From Marispirochaeta aestuarii (GTDB lineage Bacteria > Spirochaetota > Spirochaetia > JC444 > Marispirochaetaceae), in contig NZ_MWQY01000013.1 of assembly GCF_002087085.1 (NCBI RefSeq), positions 1 through 64,000 of the forward strand: a stretch of DNA of 64,000 bases, written 5' to 3'. A program made the translations under genes and the position numbers. Numbering within the stretch: position 1 is the stretch's first letter; every line of letters starts with the position of its first letter. Of the stretch, positions 1-7,071 are shown piece by piece. The notes under the pieces are model-generated. The model was not told the DNA's origin, did no database searches, and worked only from the letters and a program-made list of their open reading frames with translations.

Positions 1-62
1 GCTAGGGTAAAACCGCTGGCGGAGTTCATTTCTATTCGGAATCGCTCACTTTAGGTAAAACC

Positions 63-323
63 ATAAAGCAGAATTTAAACATAAAGAAGTTCTTCGGAAC
101 ATCCAGAAATGCTGTGATGACTCAGATATGGATCGCATTGATTGCATTCTTGTTGCTCCAACAATTGAAAATGCTGTCTACCAGAACATGGACTCATTTT
201 TCGCTTATGAAATTGATTCCGACTATTCTGAACTCCCGAAAAGATATATGGACTATTCTTAATAAACCACCACCAAAGGGTAGAGTAACAAAATCTGTCA
301 ATCTTCAGATGGTGATGTTATGA
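63..323 (+). pseudogene. IS4-type transposase C-terminal remnant
   Basis: Reading frame 3 from about base 63 gives IKQNLNIKKFFGTSRNAV followed by TQIWIAL and a hydrophobic stretch. This matches the typical C-terminal end of IS4-family DDE transposases (WIKQxLxIKxFxGTSxNAV, then QIWIAL). The resemblance stops near base 180; the frame then runs on to a stop at 321-323 with unrelated residues. A stop codon in the same frame at bases 3-5 and the absence of the catalytic DDE region show that only a fragment is left, although more may lie upstream of the window. The fragment abuts the truncated hydrolase that follows and is a plausible cause of that truncation. The family is recognised from the motif only. 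Confidence 0.6.
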
Positions 324-1003
324 TTGTTTTGGACAGCTATGATGTGAGAGATATCTATTATGATTGGGACGCGCCATATAACGAGGACATTGGAGACCGA
401 ACAGATACTGGAGACTGGCCGGCATGGTTTACTGATACAACAATTCAGGGCAACGGAGAAACCCAGCGAGACAACATAATGAACGCTGTTTACACCACAG
501 CAAACAAGAATGCGACGTATACGGCTATCGCCGATCCAGGTGGGGAGAATGACATCATAATGTTCAAGTCCTGTTATCCGTTAAGCGAAGTCGGTTCAAG
601 TATTGACGATGAGAAGGCTATATACAATGAGATATTGAGCTACTTTGAGCTAAGACAGGATAAACTGTTCATACTCGTAACTCCTCCCGGAGAGACTGTA
701 GTTTCAAGCTATGTACTTACTCGTGAACTGTGTGAATGGCTGGTGGACGAAGAGAATGGCTGGCTCTCAGGTTACTCTGGAAATAACGTTGGTGTATTCG
801 ATTTCTACTGTGTCCTCTCGGAAACGGGTTCCCATCATACCATTGAGGATGGAGAGCTGGTCTACACCTACGCACCTGACTACGATGGAACATCGCCGTA
901 TCATGACGGAAATAATCATCCTAACAGCACAGGGAACCAGAAATCGACTGACGAGTTTGTTCCTCTGCTGAACTACTATTACAACAGATGGAAATGTAAT
1001 TAG
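320..1003 (+). CDS. SGNH/GDSL-like hydrolase, probably N-terminally truncated
   Basis: The 227-residue protein contains an IIMFKSCYPLSEV segment and, near the C-terminus, HDGNNHPNSTGN. The latter resembles the Asp-x-x-His block V of SGNH hydrolases; the FKSCYP segment resembles bacterial SGNH proteins of unknown substrate. The N-terminal GDS block with the nucleophile serine is not seen: upstream in frame only SNKICQSSDGDV precedes a stop at 281-283. The gene therefore seems to have lost its 5' end, perhaps through the adjacent transposase-like insertion. Base composition is AT-rich compared with the window from 2.7 kb on. It could be a pseudogene. If intact, it would be an esterase or lipase-like enzyme acting on carbohydrate esters, but the substrate is unknown. 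Confidence 0.5.
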   Translation: MIVLDSYDVRDIYYDWDAPYNEDIGDRTDTGDWPAWFTDTTIQGNGETQRDNIMNAVYTTANKNATYTAIADPGGENDIIMFKSCYPLSEVGSSIDDEKAIYNEILSYFELRQDKLFILVTPPGETVVSSYVLTRELCEWLVDEENGWLSGYSGNNVGVFDFYCVLSETGSHHTIEDGELVYTYAPDYDGTSPYHDGNNHPNSTGNQKSTDEFVPLLNYYYNRWKCN

Positions 1004-1068
1004 TTTGGAAAAATAAAAGGCGGCCCGGAATTAAATCAAAAAATGTTAAGCGATGTATCGTTGGCGTT

Positions 1069-1518
1069 GTGTTCTTTTTTTTCACTCTCCAACTCTTCAC
1101 CGATACCTCCGAACTCTCCCTTGGAGCTGGCATCAGCATTGACGTAGCTCCTTACGGTATCGAACAGACATTCATTACTATCTATTCAACCTATAGGCCG
1201 GGGAATGCTCCCTGGTTAATGGCAAAAGCATCTTTTTCGTTTAACCGTTCTGCAGTAATTGCAGGATTTCCTCTCTGCCTGATTGTTCCTCTGAGTAATG
1301 GTGATGACAATCCGGGCTTGGAAGCCTGGATGGGTGGGGGATTTGAATACTTCCACAGCCGGGAACTATCTGCCTTTTTACCTCTATTATCCGCTGGAGG
1401 CAGGCTGATGCTCAGAAACGTTTTTTTCGATATACTTGTAGAATCTGTATTCCGGACAGATAAAAATGACATCGATTCAAGCATCGGGTTTTCCGCAGGA
1501 TATCTTCTCAGTTTTTAA
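1069..1518 (+). CDS. Small outer-membrane beta-barrel-like protein
   Basis: I do not recognise the family. The product begins with a hydrophobic signal-like segment (in-frame residues KNVKRCIVGVVFFFTLQL extend upstream of the GTG at 1069, without a clear ATG). Alternating polar and hydrophobic strands follow, rich in Gly, Phe and Tyr, and the chain ends in ...GYLLSF with a terminal Phe, as in many outer-membrane barrels. At about 150 residues it would make a small barrel. It lies between the truncated hydrolase and the convergent GH16 gene, in the AT-rich segment. The start codon is uncertain because the upstream in-frame extension carries the basic end of the signal peptide but no standard start. 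Surface location is an inference from sequence character. Confidence 0.45.
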   Translation: MFFFFTLQLFTDTSELSLGAGISIDVAPYGIEQTFITIYSTYRPGNAPWLMAKASFSFNRSAVIAGFPLCLIVPLSNGDDNPGLEAWMGGGFEYFHSRELSAFLPLLSAGGRLMLRNVFFDILVESVFRTDKNDIDSSIGFSAGYLLSF

Positions 1519-1551
1519 TTCCAAAATGAATTACACTGAGATACACTATAC

Positions 1552-2382
1552 CTATTCGGCTGGTGTAAACCGGATCCAGTCAATCTGATAAATACACTCC
1601 ACATCCGCTTCCGGTGGACCATTGATCCAGTTTTCCTTGCTCCAGACGTTGAGCTTTAACTGGTAGGGTTCAGTGATGTTTATATCACCTTCACTATACG
1701 TATAGGTTCGAAGAGTAATATCATCGACAAACCAACGGATAAACTCAGGAGTAATTTCAAATCCCCAAGTGTGAAAATCATCGGATGGATTGAAATCAAG
1801 GGCAATGTCCGGTACTGACTCATAACTGTTATATCCCTCTGCGTGTACTGCATAATGCACTCTTCCAAAATCTTCTGCGAATGTATAGGTCAAGAATTCG
1901 ATGTCGATTTCCTGTTTGGTTCCATCACTGGTTGAAGAAGAAGTACTCATATCGTCCCAGTCAATTGTGAAGAAAGAGTTGAGAACACCAGGAACGGAGG
2001 AAGGTTTAAGACTAGCCTCCCAGGTTCCGTAGAGGTATTCCTCTCTGGTTTGCAGTGCAGCATTCAAGTACCCATCTACGCTGTCATTGATGAATATCAT
2101 ATTGAGCTTGCCATCCTCAACAAAACACCGATCATAACCGGTTTGGCCACCATGTTCACTCCAAGTGGCGACCTGCCATACTGAAGTGTCCAGGGTGTCA
2201 AAGGTTTCTAAGAATACATTTGGATTAGATTCTCCCTCATTTTCTTCCTCAGCTTCGTCTTGTTCTGTAAGCTGTTCATTCTCATCTACAGCATCAACTG
2301 GAAGGTCAAGTGCACATCCAATAGTTCCAATCGAAACGATTAATATAATCGTAGCAATGAGGAGTAATGTATGTTTAGTCAT
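1552..2382 (-). CDS. GH16 family beta-glucanase lipoprotein
   Basis: This 276-residue protein carries the glycoside hydrolase family 16 catalytic signature EIDIEF, in which the first Glu is the nucleophile and the second the acid/base. Family members cleave beta-1,3 or beta-1,3/1,4 glucans (laminarin, lichenan) or related galactans. The N-terminus is a lipoprotein signal ending in SIGTIGC, so the mature enzyme should be anchored by a lipid at Cys23. An acidic linker of about 30 residues (many Glu) separates the anchor from the catalytic domain. A good ribosome site (aaggtggt) lies just upstream of the ATG. The gene is monocistronic and AT-rich, which suggests transfer. Exact substrate cannot be read from the sequence. 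Confidence 0.85.
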   Translation of the reverse strand: MTKHTLLLIATIILIVSIGTIGCALDLPVDAVDENEQLTEQDEAEEENEGESNPNVFLETFDTLDTSVWQVATWSEHGGQTGYDRCFVEDGKLNMIFINDSVDGYLNAALQTREEYLYGTWEASLKPSSVPGVLNSFFTIDWDDMSTSSSTSDGTKQEIDIEFLTYTFAEDFGRVHYAVHAEGYNSYESVPDIALDFNPSDDFHTWGFEITPEFIRWFVDDITLRTYTYSEGDINITEPYQLKLNVWSKENWINGPPEADVECIYQIDWIRFTPAE

Positions 2383-2703
2383 ACTACCACCTTGATATAA
2401 AAGATATTAATACAAAGCAAAAAGTATGCCAGAATGAATTATTTTAGGAAAGAAAATATAATTCTTAACAATATAAGTATTTATCTATCAAACAATCTTT
2501 TTCAAATATAAATATGTGCACAAAATCATACATATTTATTATTGTATCCATTTATAATAGTCCAATAAATCCATTTTCGCGCATTTCAATGCCATGTAGT
2601 TCGCTTTGGCACAGACAGGATGTTGGGATACCTATTGCATTGCGGCTGGATTTGTTCTAATATCTTCCCCCATACAAGCCATTTCAAGGTAATGAGGAAG
2701 AAG
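2383..2703. other. AT-rich intergenic region
   Basis: About 320 bases without a gene separate the AT-rich segment (GH16 side) from the GC-richer chromosome. The left two thirds are strongly AT-rich with many short A and T runs; composition changes near 2590. The region should hold the promoter of the GH16 gene (reverse) and of the FmdB gene (forward). No tRNA, repeat longer than about 12 bases or attachment site was recognised. Confidence 0.5.
2635..2663 (+). promoter_or_regulatory. Possible promoter of the FmdB-type gene
   Basis: TTGCAT at 2635-2640 and TAATAT at 2658-2663 are separated by 17 bases, about 40 bases before the start codon. Both hexamers match the sigma-70 consensus only partly, so this is a weak call. 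Confidence 0.3.
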
Positions 2704-3015
2704 ATGCCAACCTATGATTATGAGTGCCAGTCCTGCGGACACGTTTTTGAGTATTTTCAGAGCATGTCCGACGACCCCCTCAAGGAATGTCCAAAGTGCG
2801 GCAAAGAGGTAAAACGCCTTATCGGCGGCGGCATGGGCATAATCTTCAAGGGGAGCGGTTTCTATGTTACCGATAACCGCTCGGGTTCCAGCGGCTCCGG
2901 GGGCGGGGCTAAAAAGTCCTCGTCCGGCGGCGGAGACTCAAAGTCTTCCGATCCTTCGTCGGCCGGAAGCCCCGCCGGGGATAAAAAAAGCGGTAACAGC
3001 AAGGAGAGCGCCTGA
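2704..3015 (+). CDS. FmdB-family zinc-ribbon protein
   Basis: The product starts MPTYDYECQSCG and contains a second CPKCG pair, forming the four-cysteine zinc ribbon of the FmdB/putative regulatory protein family (residues 1-45). The remaining half is a low-complexity tail of Gly, Ser, Lys and Asp, common in this family. The start at 2704 was chosen over an upstream ATG at 2620 because family members begin MPxYxYxC and because gaggaag lies just before it. The function of the family is not established; roles in regulation or RNA binding have been proposed. The stop codon lies inside the terminator hairpin that follows. Confidence 0.85.
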   Translation: MPTYDYECQSCGHVFEYFQSMSDDPLKECPKCGKEVKRLIGGGMGIIFKGSGFYVTDNRSGSSGSGGGAKKSSSGGGDSKSSDPSSAGSPAGDKKSGNSKESA

Positions 3016-3040
3016 TTCACCATCGGGCGCTTTTTTTTTT
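3008..3040 (+). terminator. Intrinsic terminator after the FmdB gene
   Basis: GCGCCTGAT at 3008-3016 pairs with ATCGGGCGC at 3022-3030 (one G-T pair) and is followed directly by ten T residues at 3031-3040. The left arm includes the last codons and stop of the FmdB gene. The thiI gene on the other strand ends at 3061; the hairpin lacks a T tract in that direction. Confidence 0.9.
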
Positions 3041-3060
3041 GCTCTTTTGCTTCCTGCCCG

Positions 3061-4260
3061 CTATTCGTTCTCCGGGTACGGCGGAATGTAAATCCGCTCA
3101 CTCTCCTCATAGGCTTCGGTCAGCTCGTTTTCAAGTCCTGCCTGCCGGTATATCCCCAGGATTTTGCTGAAATTCGGCGATGTCAGGGGGTGTTTCGGCG
3201 AGAATATTGTGCAGCAGTCCTCGTAGGGCAGTATGGAGGTCTCATAGGTTCCGATTCTCTCTGCCGTGCGGATAATCTCTTCCTTGTCCATGCCGATAAG
3301 GGGCCGGAACACAGGGTAATCCGTTACGCTCCCGGTAAAGCGCATGCTGCCTGCTGTCTGGCTGGCAACCTGGCTCAAGGCCTCACCGCTTACAAGGGCG
3401 CCGGCTCCACGCTCTTCCGCGGCCATATGGGCTACCTGCATCATTCCCGCCCGCATTATCAGGGTAACCGCCTCCTTGGGGACCCTCTCCTTTATTTTAA
3501 GCTGAGTTTTCGTAAAGGGTACCACAAAAAGGTTCATTCCCCCATTCCAGGGGGCCAGGATGCGGGCCAGCTGCACAACCTTTTCCTTTGCCTCGTCGGA
3601 GGTGTAGGGGTAGGCATGAAAATAGACAGCATCCAGCTTTAATCCCCGCTTGGCCATCATCCAGCCAGCCACGGGTGAGTCGATTCCCCCGGAAAGGAGC
3701 AGTATTCCCTTGCCGGCGCAGCTTACAGGGAGTCCCCCGGGTCCCGCGGACTGGGGACCCCAGATGTACACCTTGTCCCGGACCTCGATCTGAAGGGATA
3801 CATCCGGATTCTTAACATCCACCGTCAATCCGGGTATGTCACGGGTAAGCCTGTCTCCGAGCTCCACGGCAATCTGGTAGGAGTTCAGAGGAAAACTCTT
3901 GTCTGTCCGTTTGGCGTTTATCTTGAAGCTGAGTGTTCCCGAGGCCGAAGCCCTTACTTCTTTCTGTAAAAGCTCTGCCGCGGTAGCCCTGATTGCTTCC
4001 ATATCCTTTTCGCTGACACGAACCCGGGCAAAGGCGACGATACCGAAGGTTGATGCAAGTACCTCCTCAGCAACCGCCGGATTGCCGGAAAACAATTCCA
4101 GAAAAAAGCGTCCCCGTCCGCCGGTAACCCGTGCCTCAAGTCCTTTAAGGCGGCGCTTTATGTTTTCCTTGAGCTGCTGTTCGAACATCCTGCGGTTGTT
4201 GCCCTTGAGTCCGATTTCTCCAACCCGGATCAGGTAGTGGGCAGTTAGCTCCCTGTTCAT
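3061..4260 (-). CDS. thiI: tRNA 4-thiouridine synthase ThiI
   Basis: ThiI adenylates U8 of tRNA and inserts sulfur to form 4-thiouridine; in some bacteria it also supplies sulfur for thiamine thiazole. The 399-residue protein has an N-terminal ferredoxin-like/THUMP region (about residues 1-170) and a PP-loop ATPase domain with SGGIDSP at 190-196. It ends after the PP-loop domain and lacks the C-terminal rhodanese domain found in the E. coli enzyme. It overlaps the upstream cysteine desulfurase gene by 4 bases, so the two are co-transcribed. This matches the known rhodanese-less ThiI/NifZ arrangement, where the dedicated desulfurase hands sulfur directly to ThiI. A conserved Cys pair is at 349-350. 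Confidence 0.95.
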   Translation of the reverse strand: MNRELTAHYLIRVGEIGLKGNNRRMFEQQLKENIKRRLKGLEARVTGGRGRFFLELFSGNPAVAEEVLASTFGIVAFARVRVSEKDMEAIRATAAELLQKEVRASASGTLSFKINAKRTDKSFPLNSYQIAVELGDRLTRDIPGLTVDVKNPDVSLQIEVRDKVYIWGPQSAGPGGLPVSCAGKGILLLSGGIDSPVAGWMMAKRGLKLDAVYFHAYPYTSDEAKEKVVQLARILAPWNGGMNLFVVPFTKTQLKIKERVPKEAVTLIMRAGMMQVAHMAAEERGAGALVSGEALSQVASQTAGSMRFTGSVTDYPVFRPLIGMDKEEIIRTAERIGTYETSILPYEDCCTIFSPKHPLTSPNFSKILGIYRQAGLENELTEAYEESERIYIPPYPENE

Positions 4261-5438
4261 CCCAGCTGCTCCTTGATGGTTCCGATTTCCCTTGTGGCTG
4301 TTTCTACAAAGGCTTCGATTTCTTCATCCCGTGTCGCCGGACCCAGAGAAATCCGAATTGAGGATTCGGCAGCCTGCGGGCTGACTCCAAGGACCTTCAA
4401 TACCCGGTTGATCTTCTCTTTTTTCCGTCCCCTGTCTGCGCTGCTGGAACAGGCCGATCCGGTGGATACGGCGTAGCCGCAGTCGCTTAAGACTCGCTGC
4501 AGTACCTCTCCCGGTACGGGAGGAAAGGAGCACTTCAATATAAAAGGCGATATATGCGAATCTGTGCCCGCAGCCTGTTCAGGAATAAAAAGTACTCCTG
4601 GTATTTCCGAAAGCCCCTCCATAAGACGGGTCTTTTGTCGGCGGGCCTGTTCCCGATGCTCCTCTATTAAGGGAAGGCGTTTTTCCATGACCCTGGCAAG
4701 GGCCGCTATTCCGGGAAGGTTTTCCGTCCCGGGGCGGACGCCTTTCTCCTGTCCGCCACCTTTAAAAAGTCCCTGAATGGGGCGTCTCAGGTAAAGTATA
4801 CCGATGCCCCTGGGGGCGCCTATTTTATGGCCGGAAAAAGAGGCCGAATCCACCCCCAGATCTTCAAGATCGATCTTCTCTTTTCCCAGGGCCTGAACGG
4901 CGTCGGTATGAATATGGGGCGGTTTTTTCCCCCCGCGGGCATCCCGTAAGGCTGCGGCAATGCTTTTTACGTCCTGGACAATTCCTGTCTCATTGTTAAG
5001 GAGCATTATGCTTATAAGCTCTGTTTCAGAGCTAAAAGCGTGCAGGGCCACATCCGGACTGATGCGTCCGTCCTTTCCCGGTTTTACCTCGTGTACCGGA
5101 TAGCCGAGTTCGGAATAGACTCTGGCCGTTTCCCATACCGAGGGGTGTTCCGTGGCGCCAATCAGAATCGATCCCTTCCTTACGCTTAATAGGAGCTGGG
5201 AAAAAACGATGGAGGTCGACTCGCTTCCTCCTGAGGTAAAATAAATCTGCTCCGGTTTGCAGTTCAGCAGTTCTGCGATTCTTTTTCGGGATTCAGCGAG
5301 GAGTTCCGCGGCTTTTTTCCCGTAAGAATGCAGGGATGAGGGGTTTCCGAAGTATTCCAGGGCCACCTGCCGCGCGTAATCCAATGCATCCGGATCTGGT
5401 GGGGCGGTGGCTGCCCAGTCCAGGTAAGTAGAAATCAT
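4257..5438 (-). CDS. Cysteine desulfurase partner of ThiI (NifS/NifZ type)
   Basis: A PLP-dependent class V aminotransferase-fold enzyme of 393 residues that takes sulfur from L-cysteine and holds it as a persulfide. Visible residues are His98 (ATEHPS), Asp179 (HTDAVQ), the PLP lysine Lys205 in FSGHKIGAP and the catalytic Cys330 in STGSACSSS. The loop around the Cys is short, as in group II-like NifS/NifZ enzymes. Its stop overlaps the thiI start, which points to a dedicated sulfur donor for tRNA thiolation rather than a general Fe-S cluster enzyme; no iscU or suf gene is adjacent. The start is an ATG with a poor ribosome site and it faces the ArsR gene across 45 bases. Confidence 0.93.
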   Translation of the reverse strand: MISTYLDWAATAPPDPDALDYARQVALEYFGNPSSLHSYGKKAAELLAESRKRIAELLNCKPEQIYFTSGGSESTSIVFSQLLLSVRKGSILIGATEHPSVWETARVYSELGYPVHEVKPGKDGRISPDVALHAFSSETELISIMLLNNETGIVQDVKSIAAALRDARGGKKPPHIHTDAVQALGKEKIDLEDLGVDSASFSGHKIGAPRGIGILYLRRPIQGLFKGGGQEKGVRPGTENLPGIAALARVMEKRLPLIEEHREQARRQKTRLMEGLSEIPGVLFIPEQAAGTDSHISPFILKCSFPPVPGEVLQRVLSDCGYAVSTGSACSSSADRGRKKEKINRVLKVLGVSPQAAESSIRISLGPATRDEEIEAFVETATREIGTIKEQLG

Positions 5439-5445
5439 TCTGCCA

Positions 5446-5468
5446 TAATAAGAATTAGCCCATTATTA
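5446..5468. promoter_or_regulatory. Short inverted repeat between desulfurase and ArsR gene
   Basis: TAATAA (5446-5451) and TTATTA (5463-5468) form an AT-rich inverted repeat in the 45-base divergent gap. ArsR-family repressors bind such dyads, so it could be an operator. The arms are only six bases, so chance is possible. Confidence 0.25.
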
Positions 5469-5483
5469 CTCAAGGGCACAGAA

Positions 5484-5855
5484 ATGTTACGGATTATGGA
5501 ATCGTTATATATGAAATCAATACTTGATTTTGATTCCCTTCTAGGTGTACAGTTGCCTAACATGAATCAAGCAACCTGTTGTCCAGATTCTCTGATTGAG
5601 TCCTATGCCGAACGTCTCAAGGTCTGCGGGCATCCGGTACGGCTGAAGATACTCTGTCTTATAGAAAAAGAGAACGCCTGCGTAAGCGAACTCTGGCAGT
5701 GTCTTCAACAGTCCCAGCCGGTTATCTCCCAGCATCTCGCGGTGCTGAAAAACAAGGGGATAGTCAGCTCCGCCGTCGACGGTAATCGGCGGATCTATTC
5801 AATCAGCGATGATTTTGTAAAGGCTATTATTAAGAGTTTTCCCCATCAGGTGTAG
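5484..5855 (+). CDS. ArsR/SmtB-family transcriptional regulator
   Basis: A 123-residue winged-helix repressor: helices in residues 40-75, recognition region QSQPVISQHLAVLKNKGIV (about 77-95) and a beta-hairpin wing with GNRRIYSI at 100-107. Family members are dimers that leave DNA on binding metal or another signal. This copy has Cys32-Cys33 near the N-terminus and Cys66 in the ACVSEL helix, plus Cys48, 58 and 73; a thiol pair plus a Cys in the alpha3-type helix is the layout of metal or thiol sensors in this family. Starts at 5484, 5496 or 5511 are possible; 5484 has aaggg upstream. The next gene, an AroB homologue, starts one base after the stop, so the two are translated from one message. 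Confidence 0.85.
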   Translation: MLRIMESLYMKSILDFDSLLGVQLPNMNQATCCPDSLIESYAERLKVCGHPVRLKILCLIEKENACVSELWQCLQQSQPVISQHLAVLKNKGIVSSAVDGNRRIYSISDDFVKAIIKSFPHQV

Positions 5856-5856
5856 G

Positions 5857-6897
5857 GTGGATCGATCTTTTACCCTTGGTCTTCGCAGAACTCGGGTCCG
5901 GTCTTTCGACTCCGGGAGTATCGATCCGGATAATCTGCCTTCGAGTAGGGCAGCACTCTGGGTCTGCGACGAGGCAACCCGACAGTTCCTCCCTTCCGGG
6001 GCTGATCCTGTGCTTGTGCTTTCCCGGGGGGAGGCCGCCAAGAACTGGGACTCTGTGTTAAAGATCATCGATGCCGCTCTTTCCGTACCCCTCGGCCGGG
6101 ATGATCTGGTCATCGCCCTGGGCGGCGGTGTCGTCTGTGATACCGCGGCTTTCGCAGCTTCCATCTACATGCGGGGTTGCGGACTGGTTCTGATTCCTTC
6201 CACCCTTCTTTCCATGATCGATGCCTCCCTGGGCGGAAAAACCGGTATCGATTACGGCACTTACAAGAATATAATAGGCAGCTTCTATCCCGCCGGTGAA
6301 ATCCTCATCTATCCATTCCTGCTCAAGAGCCTTCCGGAATCCGAGTATCTCTCCGGCCTGGCGGAGGTGTTAAAGCACGCCCTTCTGGAAGACAGCGATC
6401 TGTTTTCAGACCTCTCTGCCCGGAAGAGTGATGTGCTGTCACGGGACGTTCGGGTGTTGAACGATCTTATTCCCCGTTCCCTGGCGGTTAAGGGCAGAAT
6501 CGTCGAGGCGGATCCCACCGAAGAGGGTATCCGGGCGCAGTTGAATCTGGGACACACCTTTGGTCATGCTCTGGAGAGTCTTCTGGGTCTGGGGGTCCTG
6601 CCCCACGGTCATGCCGTCGCCTGGGGGATCGCTCGGGCAATGGAGGCCGGAGTGTCTCTGGGAGCGACGGATCCTGACTACGCTGCGGAAGTAAAGAAGT
6701 TTTTCACATCCTACGGTTACGATCTTGGCTACCGTATTCCCGACCTTGGCGTCTACCTGGATGTCCTCGAGCGGGACAAGAAGCGGAAAAACGGGGAGGT
6801 CCATTTTGTCCTTCAGCACCGCAGGGGCGACACCTTCTTTACTCCTCTTTCTGAGGAACTCCTCAAACAAGTGCTTGCCCCTTTTTCTGACGGCTAA
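5857..6897 (+). CDS. aroB: 3-dehydroquinate synthase (AroB family)
   Basis: AroB converts DAHP to 3-dehydroquinate, the second step of the shikimate pathway, with NAD and a divalent metal. The 346-residue protein has the NAD-binding GGGVVCDT (89-96), GGKTGIDY (126-133), metal ligands Glu170, His233 (LNLGHTFGHALE) and His250 (PHGHAVAWG). All the usual active-site motifs are present, so it should be active. The start is a GTG at 5857, one base after the ArsR stop. No other shikimate genes are in the window. Because the family also includes DOI and other sugar-phosphate cyclases, and because it is coupled to an ArsR regulator, a specialised role cannot be excluded. Confidence 0.85.
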   Translation: MDRSFTLGLRRTRVRSFDSGSIDPDNLPSSRAALWVCDEATRQFLPSGADPVLVLSRGEAAKNWDSVLKIIDAALSVPLGRDDLVIALGGGVVCDTAAFAASIYMRGCGLVLIPSTLLSMIDASLGGKTGIDYGTYKNIIGSFYPAGEILIYPFLLKSLPESEYLSGLAEVLKHALLEDSDLFSDLSARKSDVLSRDVRVLNDLIPRSLAVKGRIVEADPTEEGIRAQLNLGHTFGHALESLLGLGVLPHGHAVAWGIARAMEAGVSLGATDPDYAAEVKKFFTSYGYDLGYRIPDLGVYLDVLERDKKRKNGEVHFVLQHRRGDTFFTPLSEELLKQVLAPFSDG

Positions 6898-6904
6898 TCT
6901 TTAT

Positions 6905-7053
6905 TACTGTCCCGAATCGTGGGGATGGATAGCAATTAAGGCTGCTTGCTCAAAGGAATTATCCAACCCGATGTTACATATTGCGGGGAATTTTCCATTG
7001 TATCGGTAACATCCGGCTGCATGGTACTTATATCCCCACGATTCGGAACAGTA
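6905..7053. repeat. 149-bp element with 22-bp terminal inverted repeats
   Basis: Bases 6905-6926 and 7032-7053 are inverted copies with a single mismatch. Inside, an imperfect inner pair of about 11 bases centres on GATGTTAC and GTAACATC. The element fills the gap between two convergent genes (aroB and the helicase). It has no T tract beside the arms, so it is not a classic terminator; it could be a MITE-like or BIME-like repeat, or a structured RNA. There is no ORF in it that I can support. Confidence 0.75.
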
Positions 7054-7071
7054 TGCAACTGGGATCCCGTC

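Noticed and set aside
114-323. 69-residue ORF read as a new small membrane protein
   Set aside because: Its hydrophobic part is the typical C-terminal end of an IS4-type transposase, and it has no independent start signal.
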